Shown piece after piece: positions 18,404 to 26,288 of a stretch of 64,000 nucleotides of DNA. This stretch comes from Tritonibacter litoralis (GTDB taxonomy: Bacteria > Pseudomonadota > Alphaproteobacteria > Rhodobacterales > Rhodobacteraceae), in the NCBI RefSeq assembly GCF_009496005.1, contig NZ_WIBF01000006.1:1-64000 (forward strand). The letters are read 5' to 3'. The position numbers and the translations under genes are program-made. Position 1 is the first letter of the stretch; each line of letters begins with the position of its first letter. The notes under the pieces are model-generated. The model was not told where the DNA came from, made no database searches, and saw nothing but the letters and a program-made list of their open reading frames with translations.

Positions 18404-18871
18404 TTACACCCGGTCTATCCGCGCCGCAAAACAGCCGCGTTGGGCAAAATGGGCGTGGATATAGGCGATGTCGGGGTTTTCAAACAGCCGCAGGATCAGT
18501 GGTTCGATGGCATCGCCGGTGGCCAGATCGGCGTCGACGATGTTTCCTGCGTCGTTTATACCCCGCAGTGCCAGGGTGCGGCGCTTCATCACTGCGGGCA
18601 CCTCATCCGTCTGGCTGTAGGGGGTTGTTGCGCCTTCTTTGACATAGATCGCGTGGCGCGACCGATAGGGGCTGTCGACCGGCAGGTGTTCGTAGTTCAG
18701 CAAAAGTGCGGTTTCACCCGGTTCCAGATCCACCATGGTGATGCGATCCGGGCAGGCGTTTGGCGCGCTCACGTGGTGGCGCTGGATATGTCTTTCGGCA
18801 AGCTCCGCGTCCGAGAGGCCAAAGAGCGGCGCAAACTGCGCGGGGTCCAGGCCGGTGATGTGATAGGTCAT
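18404..18871 (-). CDS. DUF1203 domain-containing protein
   Basis: The 155 residues match the small DUF1203 family. Conserved segments are CPDRITMVDLEPGETALLLNYEHLP and SPYRSRHAIYVKEGA (in parts), with IAYIHAHFAQRGCFAARI near the end. The family is cytoplasmic and of unknown role. The gene stands alone, convergent with the MarR-GNAT gene. A short inverted repeat CAAGGG...CCCTTG lies in the gap between them. Confidence 0.8.
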   Translation of the reverse strand: MTYHITGLDPAQFAPLFGLSDAELAERHIQRHHVSAPNACPDRITMVDLEPGETALLLNYEHLPVDSPYRSRHAIYVKEGATTPYSQTDEVPAVMKRRTLALRGINDAGNIVDADLATGDAIEPLILRLFENPDIAYIHAHFAQRGCFAARIDRV

Positions 18872-19313
18872 AAGCGTCTCTCCAATTTAATGAGGTCTGC
18901 TTGTGGGTTTATTGGGGGTGAATGATCTGAGCAGCCCGGATCTTGCGGAAAGGTTGAGCGCAACTTTCTCGGGTATCTTACCGAGAACTATCTCGAGGTG
19001 TTTCAATTATAGAACTCGCTGTCCCTCGGTTTAGACCCGGCCCCCAGTGGCCCACCCGGTGTACCACATAAGGCCCGGGCCTGACCTTGGGGAGGTGCGA
19101 ATGCGCCTTCCCGGGGGGAAGGTCAGGCGCGGGCCGTGCGGCTGACGCCTCACGTCCCAAAGACCAATTTGCGTTGGATCCAAAGACGAGTATGCGAAAC
19201 GTAAGTATACAGGCTGCGTCCACTGTCCTCTTACTGCATCCCGCATTGCCCCCGCCCCTGCCATCCGCTATCACATCCGGCAAACTCATTCCCCTCTTTG
19301 ACGGAGCTTTGCC
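18872..19313. other. Non-coding gap with a large GC-rich cruciform
   Basis: No gene is visible. At 19072-19135 there is a nested inverted repeat. The outer arms pair GGCCCG-GGCCTGACCTT with AAGGTCAGGC-GCGGGCC, and an inner hairpin pairs GGGGAGGTGCG with GCGCCTTCCC. The remainder presumably holds the ettA promoter (plus strand) and the DUF1203 promoter (minus strand). Confidence 0.5.
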
Positions 19314-20981
19314 ATGGCGGCCTATCAATATGTCTACCACATGCAGGGGGTCTCTAAGACCTACCCCGGTGGCAAGAAATGCTTTGAAAACATCCACCTG
19401 TCCTTCCTGCCCGGTGTGAAAATCGGTGTGGTCGGCGTCAACGGTGCCGGTAAATCGACGCTGATGAAGATCATGGCCGGTCTCGATAAGGATTTCACCG
19501 GCGAGGCCTGGGCGGCGGAAGGGGCCAAGGTTGGCTATCTGCCGCAGGAGCCGCAGCTCGATGAAAGCCTCACAGTGCGTGAAAACGTCATGCTGGGTGT
19601 GGCCGAGAAAAAAGCCAAAGTGGATCGGTTCAACCAGATCGCGGTTGAGATGGCCGAGAACTACACCGACGAGCTGATGGAGGAGATGACCAAGCTGCAG
19701 GATGAGATCGACGCGGACAATCTGTGGGATCTGGACAGCCAGATTGACGTCTCGATGGAGGCGTTGCGCTGCCCGCCGGATGATGCTCCGATCAAGGATC
19801 TGTCAGGTGGTGAAAAACGCCGAGTGGCCTTGTGCAAGCTGCTTCTGGAAGCGCCGGACATGCTGCTGCTCGACGAACCGACCAACCACCTGGACGCCGA
19901 GACCATTGCCTGGCTGCAACAACACCTGATTGATTACAAGGGCACCATCCTCTGTGTGACCCACGACCGCTATTTCCTGGACGACATTACCAGCTGGATT
20001 CTGGAACTGGATCGTGGGCGCGGCATTCCTTACGAAGGGAACTACTCCAGCTGGCTGGAGCAGAAGGCCAAACGTCTGGAGCAGGAAGCGCGCGAAGACA
20101 AATCCAAGCAAAAGACGCTGGAACGCGAATTGGAATGGATGCGTCAGGGTCAAAAGGCCCGTCAGGCGAAATCCAAAGCGCGTATTGCTGCCTATAATGA
20201 GATGGCCTCGCAGTCCGAACGTGAGAAGGTCGGCCGCGCCCAGATCGTCATTCCAAACGGTCCGCGCCTGGGGTCCAAAGTGATCGAAGTGTCCGGTCTG
20301 AAAAAGGGCTTTGGCGACACGGTGCTGGTTGAGGGGCTGGAGTTCTCTCTGCCGCCGGGTGGCATCGTCGGTGTGATCGGCCCCAACGGCGCCGGTAAGT
20401 CGACCCTGTTCAAGATGCTGACCGGTCAGGAGCAACCTGACGAGGGCACCGTGGAATATGGTGACACCGTCAAACTGTCCTATGTGGATCAGTCCCGTGA
20501 TGATCTGAACGACAATGAAACCGTCTGGGAAGCGATTTCCGGCGGGGCCGAGATTATTGAACTGGGCGACGCACAGGTGAACTCGCGCGCCTATTGTTCC
20601 TCATTCAATTTCAAAGGCGGCGACCAGCAAAAACCGCTCAACCTTCTGTCAGGGGGTGAACGCAACCGCGTCCATATGGCGCGTTTGTTGAAAGAAGGCG
20701 GCAACGTTCTGCTGCTTGACGAACCGACCAACGATTTGGACGTGGAGACCCTGCGGGCCTTGGAAGACGCGCTGGTGGATTTCGCGGGCTGCGCCGTGGT
20801 CATCTCGCACGACCGTTTCTTCCTCGACCGGATCTGTACCCACATCCTGGCGTTTGAAGGCGATGCGCATGTGGAGTGGTTCGAGGGCAACTTTGAGGAT
20901 TACGAGGAAGACAAAAAGCGCCGCCTCGGCCCCGATGCGCTGGAGCCCAAGCGCCTGAAGCACAAGAAGTTCGCGCGTTAA
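19314..20981 (+). CDS. ettA: Energy-dependent translational throttle protein EttA (ABC-F)
   Basis: The 555-residue soluble ABC-F ATPase acts at the ribosomal E site and gates the first peptide bond by ATP/ADP ratio. Two nucleotide-binding domains are visible. The first has Walker A GVNGAGKST (near residue 40), signature LSGGEKRR and Walker B LLLDEPTNHLD. The second has GPNGAGKST (near 360), LSGGERNR and LLLDEPTNDLD. The EttA linker rich in Lys, Arg and Glu (residues 240-310) contains LEWMRQGQKARQAKSKARI (in part). The length equals the family norm. It is monocistronic, with a hairpin directly after the stop. Confidence 0.95.
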   Translation: MAAYQYVYHMQGVSKTYPGGKKCFENIHLSFLPGVKIGVVGVNGAGKSTLMKIMAGLDKDFTGEAWAAEGAKVGYLPQEPQLDESLTVRENVMLGVAEKKAKVDRFNQIAVEMAENYTDELMEEMTKLQDEIDADNLWDLDSQIDVSMEALRCPPDDAPIKDLSGGEKRRVALCKLLLEAPDMLLLDEPTNHLDAETIAWLQQHLIDYKGTILCVTHDRYFLDDITSWILELDRGRGIPYEGNYSSWLEQKAKRLEQEAREDKSKQKTLERELEWMRQGQKARQAKSKARIAAYNEMASQSEREKVGRAQIVIPNGPRLGSKVIEVSGLKKGFGDTVLVEGLEFSLPPGGIVGVIGPNGAGKSTLFKMLTGQEQPDEGTVEYGDTVKLSYVDQSRDDLNDNETVWEAISGGAEIIELGDAQVNSRAYCSSFNFKGGDQQKPLNLLSGGERNRVHMARLLKEGGNVLLLDEPTNDLDVETLRALEDALVDFAGCAVVISHDRFFLDRICTHILAFEGDAHVEWFEGNFEDYEEDKKRRLGPDALEPKRLKHKKFAR

Positions 20982-20986
20982 AAGGT

Positions 20987-21012
20987 GGATGCCGATCATT
21001 TGATCGGCATCC
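20987..21012 (+). terminator. Perfect 12-bp hairpin after ettA
   Basis: GGATGCCGATCA (20987-20998) and TGATCGGCATCC (21001-21012) form a perfect stem five bases after the ettA stop. No T-run follows, so it may be a terminator or a 3'-end stabiliser. Confidence 0.55.
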
Positions 21013-21391
21013 TACCAAAGGGGTTGCGTGCCGCAACTTAGTTGCTAATATGTTCTCATTCACATAGAGCTTTTTGATAGTGTCCGTCGGTCTAAAACTG
21101 AGCCGCTCTCAACAAGGAGCCGCAAGTTACGACCCACCGTCGTCTGTCGAGACTCTCCATTTGACTAGCGCTTAGCGGCGCTGTGTGATCCCCTAGCGGG
21201 GTGAGCTAAGGCGGCCTCGAAAACGGGACGTTTTCGAGACAACCGCCGTGGGGTCGGACCAAGTGGCCATAGGTTTCGACCGAACTGCTATAAAGGGCAG
21301 TATAATCCACTGAGCGAACTTTAACGCTCATCCGGATGAGCATCGCTAGAGGCTTTAGCTAATGCGGTTTTCATTTAGATTGGAAGGGCGA

Positions 21392-21457
21392 GTGACTTAT
21401 GGTGACGTAATCGGAACCGTTTCACTCTTGCTGACTATCATCGGATTATTCCTTTGA
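21392..21457 (+). CDS. Candidate 21-residue hydrophobic peptide
   Basis: A GTG codon preceded by GGAAGGG opens a frame for 21 residues ending IGTVSLLLTIIGLFL, then stops. It is followed five bases later by a strong GC hairpin. One short membrane helix fills almost the whole peptide, as in small type I toxin or regulatory membrane peptides. The size is far below what chance can exclude, so this is only a candidate. Confidence 0.25.
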   Translation: MTYGDVIGTVSLLLTIIGLFL

Positions 21458-21461
21458 AGTT

Positions 21462-21486
21462 GGGCGGCCTTAGGCCGCCCTTCCCG
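21462..21486 (+). terminator. GC hairpin terminator
   Basis: GGGCGGCC (21462-21469) and GGCCGCCC (21473-21480) form a perfect 8-bp stem with a TTA loop, followed by TTCCCGTC. It closes the structured region and the short peptide frame. Confidence 0.6.
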
Positions 21487-21491
21487 TCATC

Positions 21492-21941
21492 TATTGCGTG
21501 AAAACCGCCAATATTCTTGGGGGCACTGTGCCTTTACGGCAGAAAAAACAAGTACTGGAGGAGCAACTTTGTGATATCCTCTAATGTCTCCGAGGAGTGA
21601 TCAGCTACAAAAGCGCGCGGCAGCGGTCCTGTTACTCGGAGCACCACTAAGCGAACACATAAAGAACACTTCGCCGGGGCTGCTGCCCCTTCGCCGCTAC
21701 TGCACATCCTATGTGCCCTGTGGACAAGTTTTACGAAGAACTACCTAAGGGGCGCATTTTCCACATTTCTCCCCACCAGAATCTCTTGCCGCACGGGGTT
21801 TGGACTGCCATATCTATAGGTGCTACTGCTTCTTTATCGACCTGCTGTTGTCCCCACTTGGGCGGCGTTCAGTCTTTCGATCAAGACTTGAATGCCGGGC
21901 TGTCGCATCTACGTGGACAGCAACAAACTTGGAGAGACCCG
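21492..21941 (+). promoter_or_regulatory. Long leader and promoter region of the cold-shock gene
   Basis: No gene is supported in these 450 bases; the open frame that runs from 21711 into cspA has no ribosome site or family match in its first part. Cold-shock genes commonly have long structured leaders, so part of this stretch is probably the 5' untranslated region. A ribosome site, GGAGAGA, sits just before the cspA ATG. Confidence 0.4.
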
Positions 21942-22148
21942 ATGCCCTCAGGCACCGTGAAATGGTTCAACACCACCAAAGGCTATGGCTTCATCGCACC
22001 CGATGATGGCGGCAAAGACATCTTTGTACATATCTCTGCCGTTGAACGCGCCGGTTTGACCGGCCTGGCCGACAACCAGAAAGTTACCTTTGAACTGCGT
22101 GCCGGCCGTGACGGCCGCGAAAGCGCGGATCAGATCGAACTGGCATAA
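21942..22148 (+). CDS. cspA: Cold-shock domain protein (CspA family)
   Basis: The 68 residues form a single cold-shock domain. The RNA-binding motifs RNP1 (KGYGFIAPD) and RNP2 (DIFVHISA) are both intact, after the conserved start GTVKWFNTTKG. It binds single-stranded RNA or DNA and melts RNA structure during cold or stationary phase. The start at 21942 gives the family length. A clear terminator follows. Confidence 0.93.
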   Translation: MPSGTVKWFNTTKGYGFIAPDDGGKDIFVHISAVERAGLTGLADNQKVTFELRAGRDGRESADQIELA

Positions 22149-22171
22149 GCCCTTTTTCGATTAGGTTACCG

Positions 22172-22200
22172 AAACAGCCCGCCTTTGGTGGGCTGTTTTG
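22172..22200 (+). terminator. Rho-independent terminator of cspA
   Basis: AAACAGCCCGCC and GGTGGGCTGTTTT pair around a TTT loop, starting 24 bases after the cspA stop, and the 3' arm ends in a T-run. Confidence 0.85.
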
Positions 22201-22257
22201 CTTTGTCGCACCCCATGTCTCTCAGGGTTTCTGGGCATTGCATACTTATTCGGGCAT

Positions 22258-22276
22258 TGGTAAGAAAAATTTACCA
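22258..22276. promoter_or_regulatory. Inverted repeat, possible operator before lldD
   Basis: TGGTAA (22258-22263) and TTACCA (22271-22276) are perfect inverted arms seven bases apart, ending just before the GAGGAGA ribosome site of lldD. TGGT...ACCA repeats are used by FadR/LldR-type GntR regulators. No regulator is next to it. Confidence 0.45.
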
Positions 22277-22296
22277 GTCGCCGAGGAGAGCATAGA

Positions 22297-23463
22297 ATGC
22301 CGGTCATTACCAATATCCAGGATCTCAAGCGGATTTATGAACGTCGGGTGCCGCGGATGTTCTTTGATTATGCCGAAAGCGGCAGCTGGACCGAGCAGAC
22401 CTTTCGCGACAACTCCTCCGATTTCGACCTGATCCGCCTGCGTCAGCGGGTGGCGGTGGATATGGCGGGGCGGTCAACCGCCAGCCAGATGATCGGCCAG
22501 GATGTGGCGATGCCTGTGGCGCTGGCTCCGGTCGGGCTGACCGGCATGCAGCACGCGGATGGGGAAATCAAAGCGGCCCGTGCCGCCGCCGCATTTGGCG
22601 TGCCCTTTACCCTGTCGACCATGTCCATCAATTCAATCGAGGATGTTGCAGCCGCGACGGACACGCCGTTCTGGTTCCAGCTTTATACGATGAAAGACAT
22701 GGATTACACCGCGCGGCTGATCCAACGGGCCAAGGACGCGGGCTGTTCGGCGCTGGTGATCACGCTGGATCTGCAGATCCTGGGCCAGCGGCACAAAGAT
22801 CTGAAAAACGGCCTGTCCGCCCCGCCAAAACTGACCCCCAAGACCATTGCCAACCTGATGACCAAATGGCGTTGGGGCATCGAAATGCTTAGCGCCACAC
22901 GGCGAGAGTTTGGCAATATCGTGGGCCATGTGGATGGGATCTCGGACAATTCCTCGCTCAGCGCTTGGACCGCGGAACAGTTCGACCCCTCCTTGGATTG
23001 GGGCAAGATCGAGAAACTGATGGAGATGTGGGGCGGCAAGGTGATCCTGAAGGGGATCCTGGACGCCGATGACGCCAAAATGGCCGCCAAACTGGGGGCC
23101 GATGCGATTGTGGTTTCCAACCATGGCGGTCGTCAGCTGGACGGGGCGATGTCTTCGATTCAGATGCTGCCCGCGATCATGGATGCCGTGGGCGACCAGG
23201 TCGAAGTGCATCTGGACAGCGGCATCCGCTCGGGCCAGGACGTGTTGAAGGCGCTGGCACTGGGGGCCAAGGGCACGATGATTGGCCGCGCCTTTGTTTA
23301 TGGTTTGGGCGCGATGGGCCAGGCGGGCGTGACCCGCGCGCTGGAGGTGATCCACAAAGAGCTGGACACCACAATGGCGCTGTGTGGTGAGAAGAACGTG
23401 GCCAATTTGGGCCGTCACAACCTGTTGGTCCCCCAAGACTTTGGCGGCCGCTGGCAGGCGTAA
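22297..23463 (+). CDS. lldD: FMN-dependent alpha-hydroxy-acid dehydrogenase, L-lactate type
   Basis: The 388-residue TIM barrel oxidises L-2-hydroxy acids with FMN and passes electrons to the quinone pool or oxygen. The active-site motif IVVSNHGGRQLDGA, with the catalytic His, is near residue 275. The FMN-binding segments PVALAPVGLTGM and WFQLYTMKD are present, as is the phosphate loop DSGIRSGQDVLKALALGAKG (in part). L-lactate is the likeliest substrate; mandelate and glycolate relatives cannot be excluded. No permease gene adjoins it. The next gene is convergent. Confidence 0.88.
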   Translation: MPVITNIQDLKRIYERRVPRMFFDYAESGSWTEQTFRDNSSDFDLIRLRQRVAVDMAGRSTASQMIGQDVAMPVALAPVGLTGMQHADGEIKAARAAAAFGVPFTLSTMSINSIEDVAAATDTPFWFQLYTMKDMDYTARLIQRAKDAGCSALVITLDLQILGQRHKDLKNGLSAPPKLTPKTIANLMTKWRWGIEMLSATRREFGNIVGHVDGISDNSSLSAWTAEQFDPSLDWGKIEKLMEMWGGKVILKGILDADDAKMAAKLGADAIVVSNHGGRQLDGAMSSIQMLPAIMDAVGDQVEVHLDSGIRSGQDVLKALALGAKGTMIGRAFVYGLGAMGQAGVTRALEVIHKELDTTMALCGEKNVANLGRHNLLVPQDFGGRWQA

Positions 23464-23474
23464 CAGCGCCGCTT

Positions 23475-24665
23475 TTACACCGGGTCCGGGGCTGGGGCGT
23501 CGCTTGCGTCTCCCTGCCCGCCGGACCGCGCCAGATGGCGCAACATGGGCACCAGAACCAGCGTGATTGACGCCAGCGACGCGGCAATCACGGTAAAGGC
23601 AATGCGCAGGCCAAAGACCTCGGACAAAACGCCCAGCATCGGTGGGCCAAAGAAGAAGCCGGCATAGGCCACCATCACCACGCGGGAAATCGCCTGCGCG
23701 CGCAGATGGGGTGGCACAACCTTGCCCACCCAGGCCAGCGCCATCGGACCAGTGACCGAAACGCCCAGCCCAAACAGCGCAAACCCCAGATAAGCCAGCC
23801 AAAGGACCGGCGCCCAGACCCCAATCAGCACGCCCAAGGCCGAAAGCGCCCCAGCCATGCGCAACACGCGCCCTTCGGGCCAGCCCTGCAGCACAACCTG
23901 CCCCGACAGACGTCCGATGCCCATTGTCAGCCCCAAGATGGCGGGGCCCAAGGCGCTTTCATGGGCACGCACGTCGAACATCCGCTCCAGATGGAGGGCC
24001 GACCAATTGTCCACGGCCTGCTCCGACATAAAGGCAAACAACGTCACCAACCCCGCCATCAGCAACAGCATGTGTGGCAATCGTGGTTTGGTGACGGTTT
24101 CCTCAGGTGCCTGGTGCGCCGGATGGTGGCGCATCCCAAGACACAAGGCCAAGGTCATCAAAGCGGCGATGAGAAAACATTGCGCCGCGCCAAGCCCCTG
24201 CCCACGTGCGACACCTGCCAGGATCGCCGCCAGCCCATAGGCAAAGGAATAGATCGCGTGGTTCAGGTTCATCAGGGACCGCCCTGTCTCCGCTTCGATC
24301 TGGCTGACACGGGTGTTCATGATCACGTCCAGAACGCCAGTGAACCCCATGGCAAACAGCATCGCAATGGCAAACGGCCACCAGCCGGTCACGAGCCCCG
24401 GCACAACAAAGCAGACCGCCATCAGCCCCGCGCTGACGGACATGGCCCAGCGCCCAAGCTGGCGGTCCACCCAAGGGCCCAGGATCATCGACAGCGCCGC
24501 GCCAAAGGCCGCCAGAAACAGCGCCCCGCCAAAGGCCGCATCGCCCAGATCCACCTGCGCCTTGATCGCCGGGACATAGGCCCCAAAGATGCCCCAGAAC
24601 AGCCCCATCGCCAAAAAGGCGCGCGCCGGTGCGCCGCTGGCGCGAATGTCAGTCACAAGTCTCAT
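23475..24665 (-). CDS. MFS transporter
   Basis: The 396 residues form about 12 membrane helices of the major facilitator type. The first half has FGAALSMILGPWVDRQLGRW, the loop 2-3 pattern of the family. A central loop follows HHPAHQAPEETVTKPRL. It resembles FucP/YbjJ-like permeases, but the substrate cannot be assigned. The start at 24665 (MRLVTDI) is preferred over the longer frame to 24722, whose N-terminus is polar. It is downstream of matB on the same strand, separated by a hairpin, so it may have its own promoter. Confidence 0.8.
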   Translation of the reverse strand: MRLVTDIRASGAPARAFLAMGLFWGIFGAYVPAIKAQVDLGDAAFGGALFLAAFGAALSMILGPWVDRQLGRWAMSVSAGLMAVCFVVPGLVTGWWPFAIAMLFAMGFTGVLDVIMNTRVSQIEAETGRSLMNLNHAIYSFAYGLAAILAGVARGQGLGAAQCFLIAALMTLALCLGMRHHPAHQAPEETVTKPRLPHMLLLMAGLVTLFAFMSEQAVDNWSALHLERMFDVRAHESALGPAILGLTMGIGRLSGQVVLQGWPEGRVLRMAGALSALGVLIGVWAPVLWLAYLGFALFGLGVSVTGPMALAWVGKVVPPHLRAQAISRVVMVAYAGFFFGPPMLGVLSEVFGLRIAFTVIAASLASITLVLVPMLRHLARSGGQGDASDAPAPDPV

Positions 24666-24729
24666 GACGCAAGCGGTAACAGTCGCGCTCCCCCTTGGGC
24701 CAGCAAAAAACGCAGGCTCCAAAACCTGT

Positions 24730-24757
24730 GGCGGGTGTGGGGGAGGTCACACCCGCC
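24730..24757 (-). terminator. Terminator-like hairpin after matB
   Basis: GGCGGGTGTG (24730-24739) and CACACCCGCC (24748-24757) form a perfect 10-bp stem. On the minus strand it follows the matB stop by 12 bases and is trailed by ACAGGTTTT. It separates the malonate operon from the MFS gene. Confidence 0.6.
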
Positions 24758-24769
24758 TGGACCGCGCGC

Positions 24770-26284
24770 TTAGGCTGTGAACATCGCCTGATACTGCGCG
24801 CGCAGAATGTTCTTTTGCACTTTGCCCATCGTGTTGCGGGGCAGCTCGTCCAGAACCACCAGTTTGCGGGGATGTTTGAACCGGGCAAGCGAGCCTTTTA
24901 CCGCCTCCATCAGCTGATCCGTATCCGGCGTGGCACCGGGCGCGGGCACAATCACCCCCAGAACGGTTTCGCCAAAATCAGGATGGGGCACGCCGATCAC
25001 AGCGCTTTCCAGAACACCAGGCTGGTCATCCAGGACCAGTTCGATTTCCTTGGGATAGATGTTATATCCACCCGAGATGATCAGATCCTTGTTGCGCCCA
25101 ACGATATGGACATAACCATCCGCGTCGATCTTGCCCAAATCCCCGGTGATAAAGAACCCGTCCGCGCGCAGCTCGGCGGCGGTTTTCTCGGGCATCTGCC
25201 AATAGCCTTTGAAGACATTGGGGCCGCGGACCTCGATCTGGCCGACCGTGTCCTTGGCCAAGGTCTGGCCGGTTTCGGGATCGGTGATTTTCAGCTCCAC
25301 GCCCGGCAGCGGGAAACCCACGGTGCCCGCCCGGCGTTCGCCGTCATAGGGGTTGGACGTGTTCATATTGGTTTCGGTCATACCATAGCGTTCCAGGATC
25401 CGATGACCGGTGCGTTCCTCAAACTGGATATGGGTTTCCGCCAAAAGCGGTGCCGAGCCCGAGATAAACAGGCGCATATGGGCGGCCAGGTCTTTGGTGA
25501 AACGCGCATCTCCCAGCAGACGGGTATAAAATGTGGGAACCCCCATCATCGTGGTCGCCTGCGGCATCTGACCAAGGATCTGATCCAGGTCGAATTTTGG
25601 CATAAAGATCATGCTGGCCTCGGCAGCCAGCACCACATTGGTGGCGACAAACAGACCATGCGTGTGAAAGATCGGCAGCGCATGCAACAAGACGTCGTCA
25701 GCTGTGAACCGCCATTCTTTGACCAAAGCATACGCGTTTGACAGCAGGTTGTTTTGGGTCAGCATGGCCCCTTTGGAACGGCCGGTTGTGCCGGATGTAT
25801 AGAGGAAGGCGGCCAAATCTTCACCATCGCGGTCCACGGTCGAAAAACTGGCGGGCATGACCTGGGCCTGCGCCATCAACGTGCCGCTGCCATCGCCATT
25901 CAGCGTTTCAACCTTGGCCCCCAAGGTGGCGGCAACCTCGCCCAGTTTCTCTTCGCTTCTTTCATCACAGACAATCAGCGCGGCGCCGCTGTTTTCAATG
26001 AAGTAACTCAACTCATCCACGGTATAGGCGGTATTGAGCGGCAAAAACACCAGCCCAGCCTGCGCACAGGCCGCATAAAGCGCCAACGCTTCGGGGGATT
26101 TTTCGACCTGAACGGCGACGCGATCGCCCGGTTTCAACCCGATTTGCGCCGTCACATTGGCAATCTGGGCGCTGGTCGCAAGAAAGTCCTGATGGGTGAT
26201 CACCTGACCGTCGGCCAGACGCAGGAACGGAGTTGTGTGCCCGGCGTGCTTGCCGAACAGACCGTCATAAAGCGGGTTGGACAT
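24770..26284 (-). CDS. matB: Malonyl-CoA synthetase
   Basis: The 504-residue ANL-family ligase makes malonyl-CoA from malonate, ATP and CoA. The AMP-binding loop is YTSGTTGRSKGAML (near residue 155). The segment GMTETNMNTSNP followed by YDGERRAGTVGFPLPG is close to that of known MatB enzymes. GDLGKIDADGYVHIVGR and GGYNIYPKEIE mark the hinge and C-domain, and the catalytic Lys is in PRNTMGKVQK. The start MSNPLYDG at 26284 lies four bases after the decarboxylase stop. It is the last gene of the malonate operon and supplies the substrate of the decarboxylase. Confidence 0.93.
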   Translation of the reverse strand: MSNPLYDGLFGKHAGHTTPFLRLADGQVITHQDFLATSAQIANVTAQIGLKPGDRVAVQVEKSPEALALYAACAQAGLVFLPLNTAYTVDELSYFIENSGAALIVCDERSEEKLGEVAATLGAKVETLNGDGSGTLMAQAQVMPASFSTVDRDGEDLAAFLYTSGTTGRSKGAMLTQNNLLSNAYALVKEWRFTADDVLLHALPIFHTHGLFVATNVVLAAEASMIFMPKFDLDQILGQMPQATTMMGVPTFYTRLLGDARFTKDLAAHMRLFISGSAPLLAETHIQFEERTGHRILERYGMTETNMNTSNPYDGERRAGTVGFPLPGVELKITDPETGQTLAKDTVGQIEVRGPNVFKGYWQMPEKTAAELRADGFFITGDLGKIDADGYVHIVGRNKDLIISGGYNIYPKEIELVLDDQPGVLESAVIGVPHPDFGETVLGVIVPAPGATPDTDQLMEAVKGSLARFKHPRKLVVLDELPRNTMGKVQKNILRAQYQAMFTA

Positions 26285-26288
26285 GGGG

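Larger units (their letters stand above)
21013..21491 (+). ncRNA. Candidate structured non-coding RNA region, unidentified
   Basis: About 480 bases have no frame of 60 codons but many local inverted repeats. CTCGAAAACG/CGTTTTCGAG (21216-21238) is enclosed by GGCGG/CCGCC (21210-21247). GCTCATCCGGATGAGC (21326-21341) is a perfect palindrome, and GCTA...TAGC follows at about 21344-21360. AGCGC/GCGCT and CCCC/GGGG pairs lie near 21170-21200. The stretch ends in a strong terminator hairpin. I tried to read it as tmRNA, RNase P RNA or 6S RNA and did not find their conserved cores. A decayed gene is the alternative. Confidence 0.3.

Noticed and set aside
21013-21491. Two-piece alphaproteobacterial tmRNA, RNase P RNA or 6S RNA
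   Set aside because: I did not find a tag reading frame ending in Ala-Ala, the conserved RNase P core or a 6S-type long bulged duplex. Kept only as an unidentified structured region.
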